Positions 47,870-56,882 of a stretch of DNA of 64,000 bases are shown one piece after another. The notes beneath the pieces were generated by a model. That model was not told the origin of the DNA, did no database searches, and worked only from the letters and a program-made list of their open reading frames with translations. A program made the translations under genes and the position numbers. The DNA is from Perkinsela sp. pyNocScin1. Lineage: Eukaryota; Euglenozoa; Kinetoplastea; Prokinetoplastida; Perkinselidae. How positions within the stretch are numbered: position 1 is the stretch's first letter; each line of letters starts with the position of its first letter. Location of the stretch: assembly GCA_964019655.1 (NCBI GenBank), contig CAXHTR010000007.1:372001-436000 (forward strand), written 5' to 3'.

Positions 47870-47930
47870 AAGTGATTCTCTCTGTTATGATGAAGTGTGT
47901 GTTTGCCCTCATTTACAGAGAGAATCACTT
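47870..47930 (+). repeat. Perfect 16-base inverted repeat
   Basis: AAGTGATTCTCTCTGT at 47870-47885 is exactly complementary to ACAGAGAGAATCACTT at 47915-47930, with a 29-base loop. It begins 13 bases after the TAA of the broken C gene, so it would lie in its 3' untranslated region. It could be an RNA hairpin or a remnant of a mobile element. Confidence 0.85.
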
Positions 47931-48112
47931 GTGTATATGATTTTTGGAACGCTAGTAACGATGCATCGCTCGAAAATAGACATTGAAGCATCTCATGCAC
48001 GTGCGTCCTATGACGCATGGTCACCGCTTCAAAATGAATGCTCATTTCTTTGTTTTTCGCTGTTTTTCATTTCGAAAGTTTTCTCTGAATTTTTTGTTTG
48101 CTCTACTCTCCA

Positions 48113-48889
48113 ATGCTTTTCATTCTCTCCGCAGCCATTGACGCCCTTCATGACCCGAATAGGAATGCGCCGCTTTCGAAAGACTTGCAGCAAATGTGCA
48201 TGCTTCGCTTAGCTGCCATCGACCTTCGCACGCTTGAGCCCGCCTACATGCTCGAGGGAGCGCACAAGTATTTTACCTGCGACAGCTGGTACGAGCTTGA
48301 TGACTGCTGCAACTGGAATGGTGTCAAATGCAGCACCAATGGGAACCGACGCGAAGTTATCGAGCTAGACATCAATCAAGACACTTTGAGTCAGGATGCT
48401 ATTTATATCAGCATCGAGTGGATGCCACCGACAACGAAAGCAATTGTCCTGCGAGGTGTGAAGACGTCCCTCCTGAAGTCCCTCCGCGTGCTCCCGCGCG
48501 ACGCGGAATACATCTTCTTCGGAAAATGCGACATGACCGGGCCCTTGAAAAAAACCTTGAACTTCGAGCTCGGCGACCTTCCTTCTGGGATCGTGGAGTT
48601 CGCCATGTGCAACTGTTTTGGTGACTATCACTTTCGAATGGATAACCTCCCGAACACCCTGCGAATCGTTCACATCCGCAACCACTCGCCGTCGCCCGCC
48701 TACGTCAACTTTCGGACGCTTCCAGCGTCGCTTGAGGCCCTGTGCTATGCAAACTGGTCCGTCAACCCAAAGCCGAAGATCCACCCCATTGGGGGCAAAG
48801 CAAAGGACAAGCGAGTGATCAATAGCTACACAGATGCACACGCCAAGTTCATTGATGAACACGCAAAGTTGAGTGACTACATCGGCTAG
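48113..48889 (+). CDS. Family D secreted-type LRR-like protein
   Basis: 258 residues from the ATG at 48113 (MLFILSAAIDALHD); the open frame before it starts only with TTG. The cap is LQQMCMLRLAAIDL and DDCCNWNGVKCSTNGNRREVIEL. Weak repeats: MPPTTKAIVLR, LPRDAEYIFFG, LPSGIVEFAMC, LPNTLRIVHIR and LPASLEALCY. The C-terminal motif is IGGKAKDKRVIN, followed by a helical AHAKFIDEHAK tail. The pyrimidine-rich run CTGAATTTTTTGTTTGCTC ends just before the ATG. Confidence 0.84.
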   Translation: MLFILSAAIDALHDPNRNAPLSKDLQQMCMLRLAAIDLRTLEPAYMLEGAHKYFTCDSWYELDDCCNWNGVKCSTNGNRREVIELDINQDTLSQDAIYISIEWMPPTTKAIVLRGVKTSLLKSLRVLPRDAEYIFFGKCDMTGPLKKTLNFELGDLPSGIVEFAMCNCFGDYHFRMDNLPNTLRIVHIRNHSPSPAYVNFRTLPASLEALCYANWSVNPKPKIHPIGGKAKDKRVINSYTDAHAKFIDEHAKLSDYIG

Positions 48890-49120
48890 CAAAGTTGGCA
48901 TGCGTCAAACAATGGGAAGGCATACAGGTGAACTTCATATATTAGTCATTATTGTCAGAAATGTGCTTTCCTGTACATTTGTTTCTCTGTCTTTTAACCC
49001 CTTGGGAAATTCTATGAAAAGCGTGAGCAAACCGAGCGGCACTGATAAGGAATGAACTTCCGATAGATTTGATCTACTCCGGCAGGCTGGAAAGTATCTT
49101 CGTGCAAATTTAAAAGTGAC

Positions 49121-49161
49121 CGAGATTTCGAGCGATGTGGAGAACACTTTGCGAAATCTCG
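49121..49161. repeat. 10-base inverted repeat
   Basis: CGAGATTTCG at 49121-49130 pairs with CGAAATCTCG at 49152-49161, leaving a 21-base loop. Short arms make chance possible, but a second longer one lies close by. Confidence 0.55.
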
Positions 49162-49337
49162 AAATTCCGGACTTTGTCCCGGATTAATCAGCTGTTCTAT
49201 CTCTGTCAGCATACGCCGAGCGTCTCAACAATGCAATATCTTCTCGGTGATTGAGCAAATTCGGCTGCTACTTTCCGAGCATAGAGTATCCCTGAGCTAC
49301 AGAGCTCGTCAGTTTGGACGAGGGCAGAGACTTTGTC

Positions 49338-49375
49338 AAGATTATCTCTCGCTTACACTGGCGAGAGATAATCTT
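49338..49375 (+). repeat. Perfect 15-base hairpin followed by T-rich DNA
   Basis: AAGATTATCTCTCGC at 49338-49352 pairs exactly with GCGAGAGATAATCTT at 49361-49375 around an 8-base loop (TTACACTG). A T-rich run (TATTTTCATTTTG) follows. It resembles a bacterial intrinsic terminator in shape, though in this genome it more likely forms an RNA hairpin in an untranslated region. Confidence 0.85.
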
Positions 49376-49449
49376 TATTTTCATTTTGTTCATCACACTC
49401 TTACGGCACACATGTCCCAATTCTCTTTTCCTGTCTTCTTAATACCAAA

Positions 49450-50268
49450 ATGTACACTTTGAGTCATTTCATTACACAAATAGCGCTTGCCCACGCTGCT
49501 GATGCCGATAGCCCCCAAGTTCCGCTCATAGACCAAATGAGCATGCAACAAGCCTTCGCACAGGTGCAGCAAGACCGCAGCTTCTCTTATCTCTCAGTTC
49601 AATATGTCCAATCGTATTTACTTCGAGCCAATTCTTGGCAGAACAACTGCTGCACGTGGCGTGGCGTCGAGTGCGTGGAAGGTAAAGTCACGGCTTTTGT
49701 CCTGACATACACAGAAACTGGCCGGAACCTCGACTTTCGCATTGGGTTTCTGCCGCACACGACACAATTTGTGCACATTGCCGCCGCCTATCTCGTCGAT
49801 TTTGATGTTCGGGACATCCCACGGGAGTGTCGCTATATTTTCATTCGAAACACAGAGAAGAAGTGCATTTCACACCAAAGCCTCGATCTCGAGACATTCG
49901 ATGCAGTCGATCTCCCACCGCAGGTCGAAGAATTCCATATTGCACTGATGGGCCCAGTGTGGAATCGAGTTATTATCAGGGACCTCCCACAGACGCTTCG
50001 ATTCCTCTATATATCGAACGACACGACAATTGAATACGCCTTGATCGACAGCAAAAACCTGCCAGCGCATCTCGTGCGCATACTTGTCAACCATGGCAGG
50101 TTCCGGAAGAAGGCTAAGCTCTATAGCATGGACGGTGGCAAGATTGATCAGCGCATACGGGCAACGAACATGAACGACACGCTGCGCTACAACACGTCTG
50201 ACTACAGCTTCTATGACAAATACAACGCAGTCGTCAACTCGATCAATAGGGACATCCTTGAAAGTTGA
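49450..50268 (+). CDS. Family D secreted-type LRR-like protein
   Basis: 272 residues with a good leader (MYTLSHFITQIALAHAADA). The cap is MSMQQAFAQVQQD and NNCCTWRGVECVEGKVTAFVL. Weak repeats: LPHTTQFVHIA, IPRECRYIFIR, LPPQVEEFHIAL, LPQTLRFLYIS, LPAHLVRILV. The C-terminal motif is MDGGKIDQRIRA, followed by a Tyr-rich YSFYDKYN segment like YFEQY in the gene at 44460. It is next to another D gene instead of alternating with C. Confidence 0.85.
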   Translation: MYTLSHFITQIALAHAADADSPQVPLIDQMSMQQAFAQVQQDRSFSYLSVQYVQSYLLRANSWQNNCCTWRGVECVEGKVTAFVLTYTETGRNLDFRIGFLPHTTQFVHIAAAYLVDFDVRDIPRECRYIFIRNTEKKCISHQSLDLETFDAVDLPPQVEEFHIALMGPVWNRVIIRDLPQTLRFLYISNDTTIEYALIDSKNLPAHLVRILVNHGRFRKKAKLYSMDGGKIDQRIRATNMNDTLRYNTSDYSFYDKYNAVVNSINRDILES

Positions 50269-50876
50269 AATTGAGTAAAAATGGTAGAATTCGAGGATAA
50301 GGAAAGTAAATCGCAAGTCAGTGAAATGTTTTAGAAATAATCAATAAGTACATTTCCTTCGTTCTTTTTCTTCGTATATCTATTTGATACACGTGACCTT
50401 GAGAGAGATGGTATTGCGAGTGCTTTACACATCAGAGTTATTTCGTCGCTCATTGAGCTAAATATCGTGGGACAGTTGTGAAAGATAAATAGCCTGGAGC
50501 TGAGATCTTGACGATTCACTTTCGATTCTTCAAAGTTAAGGTAAAGCTTTGTCATTTGTGTATGAAGACGTAACCCGGTTGTCTTACTCGAAAAATATTT
50601 TGAATGAATGCTTGCTACCAAAAATGAAATTCCCATTCCCAAGTCATCAATTTTGTAAGAAAAGCGTCAAAAATGAACAATATCAGCATTTGGAATGCTT
50701 TTTTAGACGCTGAGATGGACAAAAATTATTTCTGAAAGGTACGAAAGTGCTGTGCACTGTACATAGAGTAAGTGATGATCAAGTCCATGTTAATGAGTAT
50801 CAAAAAAGGCGTCTTCCATATTTTGACACCTATTTTTGAATTATCACTCATTCCATACTCCTTTTGCTTTCTTTCA
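50269..50876. other. Intergenic stretch without recognised gene
   Basis: About 610 bases. A minus-strand 103-codon frame at 50331-50642 has faint LRR-like spacing but no family signature and opposes the cluster, so it is not called. The run CTTTTGCTTTCTTTCA precedes the next ATG. Confidence 0.5.
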
Positions 50877-51500
50877 ATGCTCATAGTATCCCTCTGCGAT
50901 AGCCCTCAAATCGGTCGCATGCATAGAGATATGCTCACAGAACAGCAAATATTCGAACTTTTCTTCACACCTGACAATTACGAAGATGCACAAAAAAAAT
51001 TAAAAGGCGATGAAAACGATGCATGCACATGGACAGGAATAGAATGCGACGATGATGGCAAGATACGGTGCCTCGACTGGCACGATAATGCGTTGGTACT
51101 CGAGGGCTCCATCAACTTCGCATTTTTCCCTCCGCATACAGTGCAGCTCAGCATTATTCGACAACAGCTAATGGGTGAAGTCGACCTGAGCCACCTCTCA
51201 CCCAGCCTTGTACTTTTCTGCCTGCAGTCTTGCGCTTTTAGTGGAACGCTCAATATGGAAAAACTCCCACGCCAACTGCGCGAATTCGTCGTCGTTAATA
51301 ATCGCATTACTGAAATTTTGAACGTCCACAGCCTTCCTGAGACTCTCGAGGATATTTTCATTGAAGAGGCCGGTATTCAGAAGGAATCTCTGGACGTTGG
51401 ACCACTTCCACAGAGATGCACATTTATGAGCTTTCGTAATACGAAAATCCATCGCTTTATCTTTGAAAATCCAGAGGATAGGGAACTTCTGATCGTGTAG
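50877..51500 (+). CDS. Family C short LRR protein
   Basis: 207 residues from the ATG at 50877 (MLIVSLCDSPQIGRMH); in-frame starts further up would add a part overlapping the pyrimidine tract. Cap: MLTEQQIFELFFTPDN, ENDACTWTGIECDDDGKI. LRRs: HTVQLSIIRQQLMGEVD, LVLFCLQSCAFSGTLNM, LREFVVVNNRITEILNV, LEDIFIEEAGI. The end is HRFIFENPEDRELL. It is the best-preserved member and the closest intact relative of the adjacent pseudogene at 51584. Confidence 0.86.
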   Translation: MLIVSLCDSPQIGRMHRDMLTEQQIFELFFTPDNYEDAQKKLKGDENDACTWTGIECDDDGKIRCLDWHDNALVLEGSINFAFFPPHTVQLSIIRQQLMGEVDLSHLSPSLVLFCLQSCAFSGTLNMEKLPRQLREFVVVNNRITEILNVHSLPETLEDIFIEEAGIQKESLDVGPLPQRCTFMSFRNTKIHRFIFENPEDRELLIV

Positions 51501-51583
51501 TGAGTGCTTTCATTTAAACTGATGACATTTCGCTATATATCTGCTAGTCTCTGGATTTCTGGGTCAATTTCTACGTCAATTCT

Positions 51584-52091
51584 ATGCTCAGCCTGTATTT
51601 CTGCGACAATAGTGCCCTCGGCCGTATTTCAAGAGATGCGATCACACAGTTCGAAATCACACAGCAAAATGTTCGAAGTTTTCCTCACGCTTGAAGACTG
51701 CAAAGAAGGACGTGCAGAACTGAAAGGTGACGAGAACGATGCATGCACATGAACAGGAGTCGGGTGCGACGATGATGGCCACGCTTGGTGCCTGAAGTGG
51801 CTCGTCTACGACTTTGTCCTCGATGGTTCCATCGACTTTGCATTCGTTCCATCTCATATAGAGCAGTTCAGTATGTACAAACAGCCGCTCACTGGTGAAG
51901 TTGACCTGCGTCATCTGCCAGCCCGCCTCGAGCTTTTGCGGCAAGTTGTGCAGGGGCAAGTTTTTGAGAAGGAGTGCCTCGTCTGTGAAGTGCTCCCGAA
52001 CGGTAGGGCTCGAGTATTTTTGGAGAGAACGAGCATTGTGCTCGCTCGCTACGAGAATCCAAAGAATAGCGCGCAGTTCAACTTTGAGTGA
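51584..52091 (+). pseudogene. Family C LRR pseudogene with insertion, TGA and deletion
   Basis: The ATG at 51584 opens MLSLYFCDNSALGRISRD. An additional A in the run at 51666-51669 shifts the frame; after it the family sequence resumes as MFEVFLTLEDC and ELKGDENDACT. The conserved Trp of DACTWTGV is a TGA at 51750-51752. Further on (GVGCDDDGH, GSIDFAF, LTGEVDLRHLPARLELL) one LRR is missing and the end (ARYENPKN) is degraded. Three independent lesions make it a clear pseudogene derived from a copy like the gene at 50877. Confidence 0.88.
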
Positions 52092-52191
52092 GAGAAGTAC
52101 AGGTGGATTGATTTTATAGACTTTTTCTATTTTCAGCTGTAAAAGATTCTTCTTACTCCAAAGATTTTGTAGATCCACTGATCATTTCAAA

Positions 52192-52683
52192 ATGCACATC
52201 TTCGCGTACTATGCAGACTATTGCACCAGACCAGTCGCTTGCATCACTTTGTCCACACCGAAACTCATTGTGCTCATGATTACTCCAGTAGTGATAATTT
52301 TCCTGATTTACATGGCTGTGTCTATCAAATGGCAAGAAGACTTTGATAAAATGCGCGAAGAAAACAAACGCAAAATTGACGATCTCAACGTAAGTCTTGC
52401 AGTTGTAACGGTTACGCTTCAGGAAACCCTAGCGGAAGCAGATGCCGCGCCTAAGCCAACGCCTGCGGCGCTTCTTCGCCAACTCATCACAGCCGTGGCT
52501 CCATCGTGGGCGTACGCTGGTCAAGTAGGACAAGCAGAGATCTGCAACATTTGCCTCCAGCCGTTTCAAAAAGGCGCAGTGGTGCGGCGACTAAAGTGCG
52601 GACACATCTTCCATGCGCAGTGCACCGACAAGTGGTTTCAGAAAAGCTTCACGTGCGGATACTGTCGTCGAGCGTTATTTTGA
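52192..52683 (+). CDS. Membrane-anchored RING-H2 protein, probable ubiquitin ligase
   Basis: 163 residues. A hydrophobic helix at about 25-45 (LIVLMITPVVIIFLIYMAV) is followed by a charged, coiled-coil-like stretch (46-80). A complete RING-H2 finger ends the protein: C118, C121, C136, H138, H141, C144, C155 and C158, in the C3H2C3 order with spacing inside the known limits. RING-H2 proteins bind E2 enzymes and promote ubiquitin transfer; a membrane location with the finger in the cytosol is likely. The substrate is unknown. It is the only recognisable regulatory enzyme within the plus-strand LRR region. Confidence 0.9.
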   Translation: MHIFAYYADYCTRPVACITLSTPKLIVLMITPVVIIFLIYMAVSIKWQEDFDKMREENKRKIDDLNVSLAVVTVTLQETLAEADAAPKPTPAALLRQLITAVAPSWAYAGQVGQAEICNICLQPFQKGAVVRRLKCGHIFHAQCTDKWFQKSFTCGYCRRALF

Positions 52684-53001
52684 TGATACCCACATAGGAA
52701 ATGAACTTTATAAGTTACTTGCAAAATGATTTTGAATTCGTGGTATAAGACAGACTATAGTCTAACTCGATGTTTTCGAATGACTGTGTGCGCTACGTAT
52801 TTTGTCTCTATTGCTTTATTTACCATAAATGTGAACTTTCGAACTGCATGCGAAAAGAAGTGCTTCCAAGGCCTTATTGCATGTAAATCCAGATAAAACC
52901 TTACTATTAGGCGTAGGAGTGAGTCAAAGAATGCTATGAACTTGTACGTGCTCACAGAAAATTGCAATTCTTTTCGATTTTTTCCTTTAACGTAATCTTC
53001 T

Positions 53002-55983
53002 ATGCTCACCCATCTCATTCTGAGTACTGATATAAACAGCCGCAAACAAAATCAGAATACATCTCCATCAGATCAGACTTGTATGGAGACGATCGTCCAG
53101 AACATTGCCGACGTGCACTTGTTTCAAGCCGAAGGAGGCAATTTCCGCCCTATTAGCACCTGGAGCGGCCTTGGACTGACTACCGATGGCATGCATGTTT
53201 GCAGCATTTACTGGAGAGCTTGTTTTCCCCGTGGTGGGTCTCTGTGCCTTCGAAAGCTCCCAGAATCGCTGACTGAGATCGAAATCACTGAAAACCATGC
53301 ACTCAGCGGTAGCATCGACTTTGATCACTTACCAGAGAATCTGTGGAAACTTGTTCTGGAAGGAAAGTTTGCGGGCACGCTCACTGTGGAAGCGCTCCCA
53401 CCGCATCTCGACATGATTCGTCTCAAATCCAAAGGGTTTACTGGAAGCCTTCACCTCGAAAGATTGCCACATGACCTGTGTGTCTTATCCGCTGCACACT
53501 GTAGTTTCACTGGGTCCATTTCCCTGAGCGCTTTGCCCAAATACCTCGAGACCCTTTCGCTCGCTGGTAATGAACTCTGCGGGGAAATAAATCTGAAGCA
53601 GTTGCCTAGTGGCCTTCGCGGTCTCGACCTGAGTGAGAATGACTTTCAGGGTGAAGTCGATTTTTCCGCCTTACCAGAGGGCCTCACGCACCTGTCACTT
53701 GCTCGAACGAGTGTTGAAGGTGATATTACAAAGTTGATGCACCTACCAAAAAAACTGGAAGAGCTGAGTGTGCACAATACTAAGCTGACAGGTGAACTTT
53801 CGTTGGATGAGCTCCCCATGACGTTACGGAAGCTCAACATGGCAAACTGTGCGCTTACTGGTCATCTCAGTCTGCATGACTTGCCACCATGGCTTGCGCT
53901 CCTTGCGCTCGAAAACAATGCCCTTTCTGGCGAAATCAGCGCCGAAAGGCTGCCCAGTGGCCTCAAGCATGTCTCACTCGATGGGAACGCATTTGAAGGA
54001 GAAATCATCTTTTCCAGGCTTCCAAAAAGGCTTATGCGCTTTACGGCCGCCAAAACGCACCTGTACGGCGAATTCATCGCTCGTGACCTACCGCCGCAGC
54101 TCCATCATCTCAACTTGGCACACTGTCACTTTTACGGCTCTCTCGATACTGCTGACCTCCCACTGCAGCTCGAAATTCTCAACGTATCTGCCAATCAGCT
54201 CAGTGGGCAGATAGATTTCATTCAATTACCACAGGGCCTCACACATCTGCACCTCAGCGGCAACACCTTTGATGATGAAGTGGACCTCAAGCGCCTCCCA
54301 ATGACACTGCAGGTATTGGAGATCAATGGCAATGATCTGCTCGGCAAAATGCCGATGGCACACCCGTACAAATATCTCCCAGATGGCCTCCAGATTTTGA
54401 ACCTCAGCGACAACAGTATCTCAGAAACCATCGACTGCACACTCCTGCCGAAATCGCTCAAGCTGCTCGATGTTTCTCTCAATGCGCTGACCGGTTCCCT
54501 TCACCTGCATAAATTGCCAAAGCGCCTGCACACGCTCAAGCTCGAGCATAACGATCTCTCAGGGACGCTCCAGCTTGACGCGCTCCCGCAGTCGCTGCGC
54601 CTCTGCAACCTCGCACAGAACGCCTTTGTGGGATTTCTCAACGTCAGTCGTCTGCCGCCCAGGCTCGTCTCCTTCTCTGTGACAATGAACCACCTCTGCG
54701 GGACTTTTGCGAGTAAAACGCTCCCAAAAGCCCTCAAGAGCCTTTCTTTGGCTGTGAACGAGATGAGCGGCAGCTTAGACCTCCCGGCCTTGCCCAGGGG
54801 GGCTGTGTCGCTCGCCTTCTCGAGAAATCATTTTTCTGGGGAAATCGACATGACGGGCCTGCCACCCCCGACCCGGATGTTCGCAGCGAGTAAGTGCCGC
54901 CTCAGTGGGACGCTGGATCTTTCGAAATTGCCCACAGGGCTGCAGACGTGTGCGCTGTCCAATAACAAATTTTTTGGATCTGTTGCGCTTAAAGATTTAC
55001 CAAGTAGTCTGCACACGCTTCTGCTTCAGGGAAACGAGCTTTGGGGCTCTGTGGCACTTGAATCACTCCCGCAGGGCTTCGGCAAATTTCCTGCTACTGC
55101 ACTACCTAAGAAGGGAACGTATATTCCAGAGCGAGTCCGCGTCGCTTTGAACGCCATCAAACCTCCTGCCAATGTCAGTGCACAGCAGATACAGACAGCG
55201 GACACAAAGCTCAAGAAGATGGAAAAGCGGCTGAACATCGAGCGGAGCATCTTCCTGCCAGATAGAGGCCTGGCGCTGCATGATAACGCGCTCTCGGGTT
55301 CGCTGCAGCTCGTCGGCCTCCCACCAGCGCTGCCGCTGCTCCAGCTAGGGAACAACTCCTTTACAGGGAGTGTGGACCTGACAAATTTGCCTGAGAAACT
55401 TGAGGCGCTCGCGCTCTACAAGAATCGGCTGCGTGGGAGTTTGGATTTGACTTCGCTCCCAAAGGGCCTGAAAGAGCTTTTTGTCGGGGCGAATGATTTT
55501 TCAGGTGAAATAGACATCTCTGCACTGCCGAGTACGCTTGAAGTCGTGGCTGCAGAGGAATGCAACTTTGAAGGGAATTTCCGACTGGATGATCTTCCAG
55601 TAAACCTGAGAGTTCTGAGTGTGCACTCGAATGCACTCGAGGGGGAAATATCACTCGGTGTACTTCCGCATGGGCTCGAAGTGCTTGACCTCCGAGATAA
55701 CCGTTTTACGGGGTGTATCAATCTCGAGCAGATGCCGCAGAAAATGAAATCACTTCGCCTCGGCGGGAACAAGCTCACGGGGAAGCTTGAATTCGAAAAG
55801 CTGCCACCATCGCTCGAAGTGCTCACGCTCGAGGGTAATGCATTTGAGCCAGTGGAGAAGGCGGATGTACCCAGAGGCCTTCGGCGGTTTGCTGTTGGAG
55901 ATGTAGTCTTAGAGGGAAAATCTGAAGACAGTGATGTGAAAGACGTGGCAGTGGTGCCAGGGTTCATTCATCGACGGCTTTAA
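53002..55983 (+). CDS. Giant family E LRR protein, 993 residues, with island
   Basis: The ATG at 53002 opens MLTHLILSTDINSRKQN, with a short leader. A reduced cap (PSDQTCMETIVQNI, FQAEGGNFRPISTWSGLGL) leads into about 26 LRRs in nearly perfect 23-residue (69-base) step, each starting LPxxL. One longer unit occurs near GKMPMAHPYKYLPDGL. At about residues 690-755 a unit is interrupted by a non-LRR island (KKGTYIPERVRVALNAI, then VSAQQIQTADTKLKKMEKR), after which LALHDNALSGS completes that unit and about nine more LRRs follow. The end is charged and has no anchor or DExG tail. It is by far the longest LRR array in the window. Confidence 0.9.
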   Translation: MLTHLILSTDINSRKQNQNTSPSDQTCMETIVQNIADVHLFQAEGGNFRPISTWSGLGLTTDGMHVCSIYWRACFPRGGSLCLRKLPESLTEIEITENHALSGSIDFDHLPENLWKLVLEGKFAGTLTVEALPPHLDMIRLKSKGFTGSLHLERLPHDLCVLSAAHCSFTGSISLSALPKYLETLSLAGNELCGEINLKQLPSGLRGLDLSENDFQGEVDFSALPEGLTHLSLARTSVEGDITKLMHLPKKLEELSVHNTKLTGELSLDELPMTLRKLNMANCALTGHLSLHDLPPWLALLALENNALSGEISAERLPSGLKHVSLDGNAFEGEIIFSRLPKRLMRFTAAKTHLYGEFIARDLPPQLHHLNLAHCHFYGSLDTADLPLQLEILNVSANQLSGQIDFIQLPQGLTHLHLSGNTFDDEVDLKRLPMTLQVLEINGNDLLGKMPMAHPYKYLPDGLQILNLSDNSISETIDCTLLPKSLKLLDVSLNALTGSLHLHKLPKRLHTLKLEHNDLSGTLQLDALPQSLRLCNLAQNAFVGFLNVSRLPPRLVSFSVTMNHLCGTFASKTLPKALKSLSLAVNEMSGSLDLPALPRGAVSLAFSRNHFSGEIDMTGLPPPTRMFAASKCRLSGTLDLSKLPTGLQTCALSNNKFFGSVALKDLPSSLHTLLLQGNELWGSVALESLPQGFGKFPATALPKKGTYIPERVRVALNAIKPPANVSAQQIQTADTKLKKMEKRLNIERSIFLPDRGLALHDNALSGSLQLVGLPPALPLLQLGNNSFTGSVDLTNLPEKLEALALYKNRLRGSLDLTSLPKGLKELFVGANDFSGEIDISALPSTLEVVAAEECNFEGNFRLDDLPVNLRVLSVHSNALEGEISLGVLPHGLEVLDLRDNRFTGCINLEQMPQKMKSLRLGGNKLTGKLEFEKLPPSLEVLTLEGNAFEPVEKADVPRGLRRFAVGDVVLEGKSEDSDVKDVAVVPGFIHRRL

Positions 55984-56135
55984 GATGATACATCAAGATC
56001 CATTGCGCCAAAATTTTAACAAACAATATTATAAATATAAAGACCAGGCCTCGAGCATATAATTCATTCCTACCACTTTATTCTTTCCAGCTGAACAAAG
56101 GTCATATCCGCTTTGTATAATTTCCAGGCAAACAA

Positions 56136-56758
56136 ATGTTTCGTATCTCTGCGCCGATTCCGCTTCAATAGGCCGATTCGACCCATCTATGCTCACTCAG
56201 CAGCAGATGCTTGCGCTCTTTTTCACTCCGGCAGACGAAGAAGAATTCCGTCACAGGATCTCATGGACCCCCGATGATGGGTGCACATGGACTGGTGTCC
56301 AATGCACAAAAGAAGGAATTATCGAAAAAATCGAGTGGACTTCGTGGCATGTTCAACTGCAGGGGTCGATCGACTTCCGGCGAATGCCATGAAATACACA
56401 GTTCATCAACTTTTTCAATCAGGCCCTTTCAGGCGAAATCGACGCGACGAACCTACCAGAAAGTCTTCACACGCTTTGCCTGCAGGACTGCGCATTCAGT
56501 GGGACAATCGATCTCGGGCACCTTCCACGGGGCATGGTTGTGCTCGAGATGTACGACAACCGTGTGCCTGGGGTGCAAAATATCTGCAACTTACCAGCGG
56601 GACTGGAGTTTCTCATCATCCGAGAGTTTTATATCAGAGAGAAGTCCGTCGACGTCGGTGCACTCCCAGCAAGTGACTTGCGAGTCAATTTGATCGGCTG
56701 TGGCTTTACTGCCTTTGCGTGTGAAAGGCCTGAAGACAAGCATCGGGTCAAAATTTGA
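56136..56758 (+). pseudogene. Family C LRR pseudogene with displaced start and TGA
   Basis: The body frame reads LCADSASIGRFDPS, MLTQQQMLALFFTPAD, DDGCTWTGVQC and GSIDFRRMP, then a TGA at 56390-56392. The same frame continues with FFNQALSGEID, LPESLHTLCLQDCAFSGTIDL and on to RPEDKHRVKI, ending at 56758. The only nearby leader ATG (56136) is out of frame with LCAD by two bases. The intact relative is at 60982-61632. Two lesions make function unlikely; translation from 56189 would give only a cap fragment. Confidence 0.8.
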
Positions 56759-56882
56759 GAAATCTAAAAGTCATCATATAGATATGAAGAAAGTAGAACG
56801 ATAAGCAGAGATTGTGCGTATCTATGGTTTTTATAGCTTCTTGATTCTTGTTCATTCTTCTGCCGATTTTCTATTTCAACCA

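Larger units (their letters stand above)
48890..49449. other. Intergenic stretch with two inverted repeats
   Basis: About 560 bases with no gene recognised. It holds the inverted repeats at 49121-49161 and 49338-49375, listed separately, and a pyrimidine-rich run (TTCTCTTTTCCTGTCTTC) shortly before the next ATG. Confidence 0.6.

Noticed and set aside
49338-49380. Rho-independent transcription terminator
   Set aside because: The hairpin and T-rich tail fit, but gene organisation is eukaryotic and kinetoplastid-like, where this mechanism is not expected.
50331-50642. 103-codon minus-strand frame in the gap before 50877
   Set aside because: It runs against the cluster direction and only faintly resembles LRR spacing; no family signature could be aligned.
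51750-51752. TGA as a reassigned Trp codon, since it stands at the conserved Trp of DACTWTGV
   Set aside because: Many intact genes here end with TGA (42519, 52683, 57512, 60572, 63899) and Trp is otherwise TGG. The other two in-frame TGAs are not at Trp positions, and this copy also has an insertion and a deletion.
53200-55900. Regular 69-base DNA periodicity taken as a satellite or CRISPR-like array
   Set aside because: The period is 23 codons of an LRR-encoding frame; units differ in sequence and the frame is fully open.
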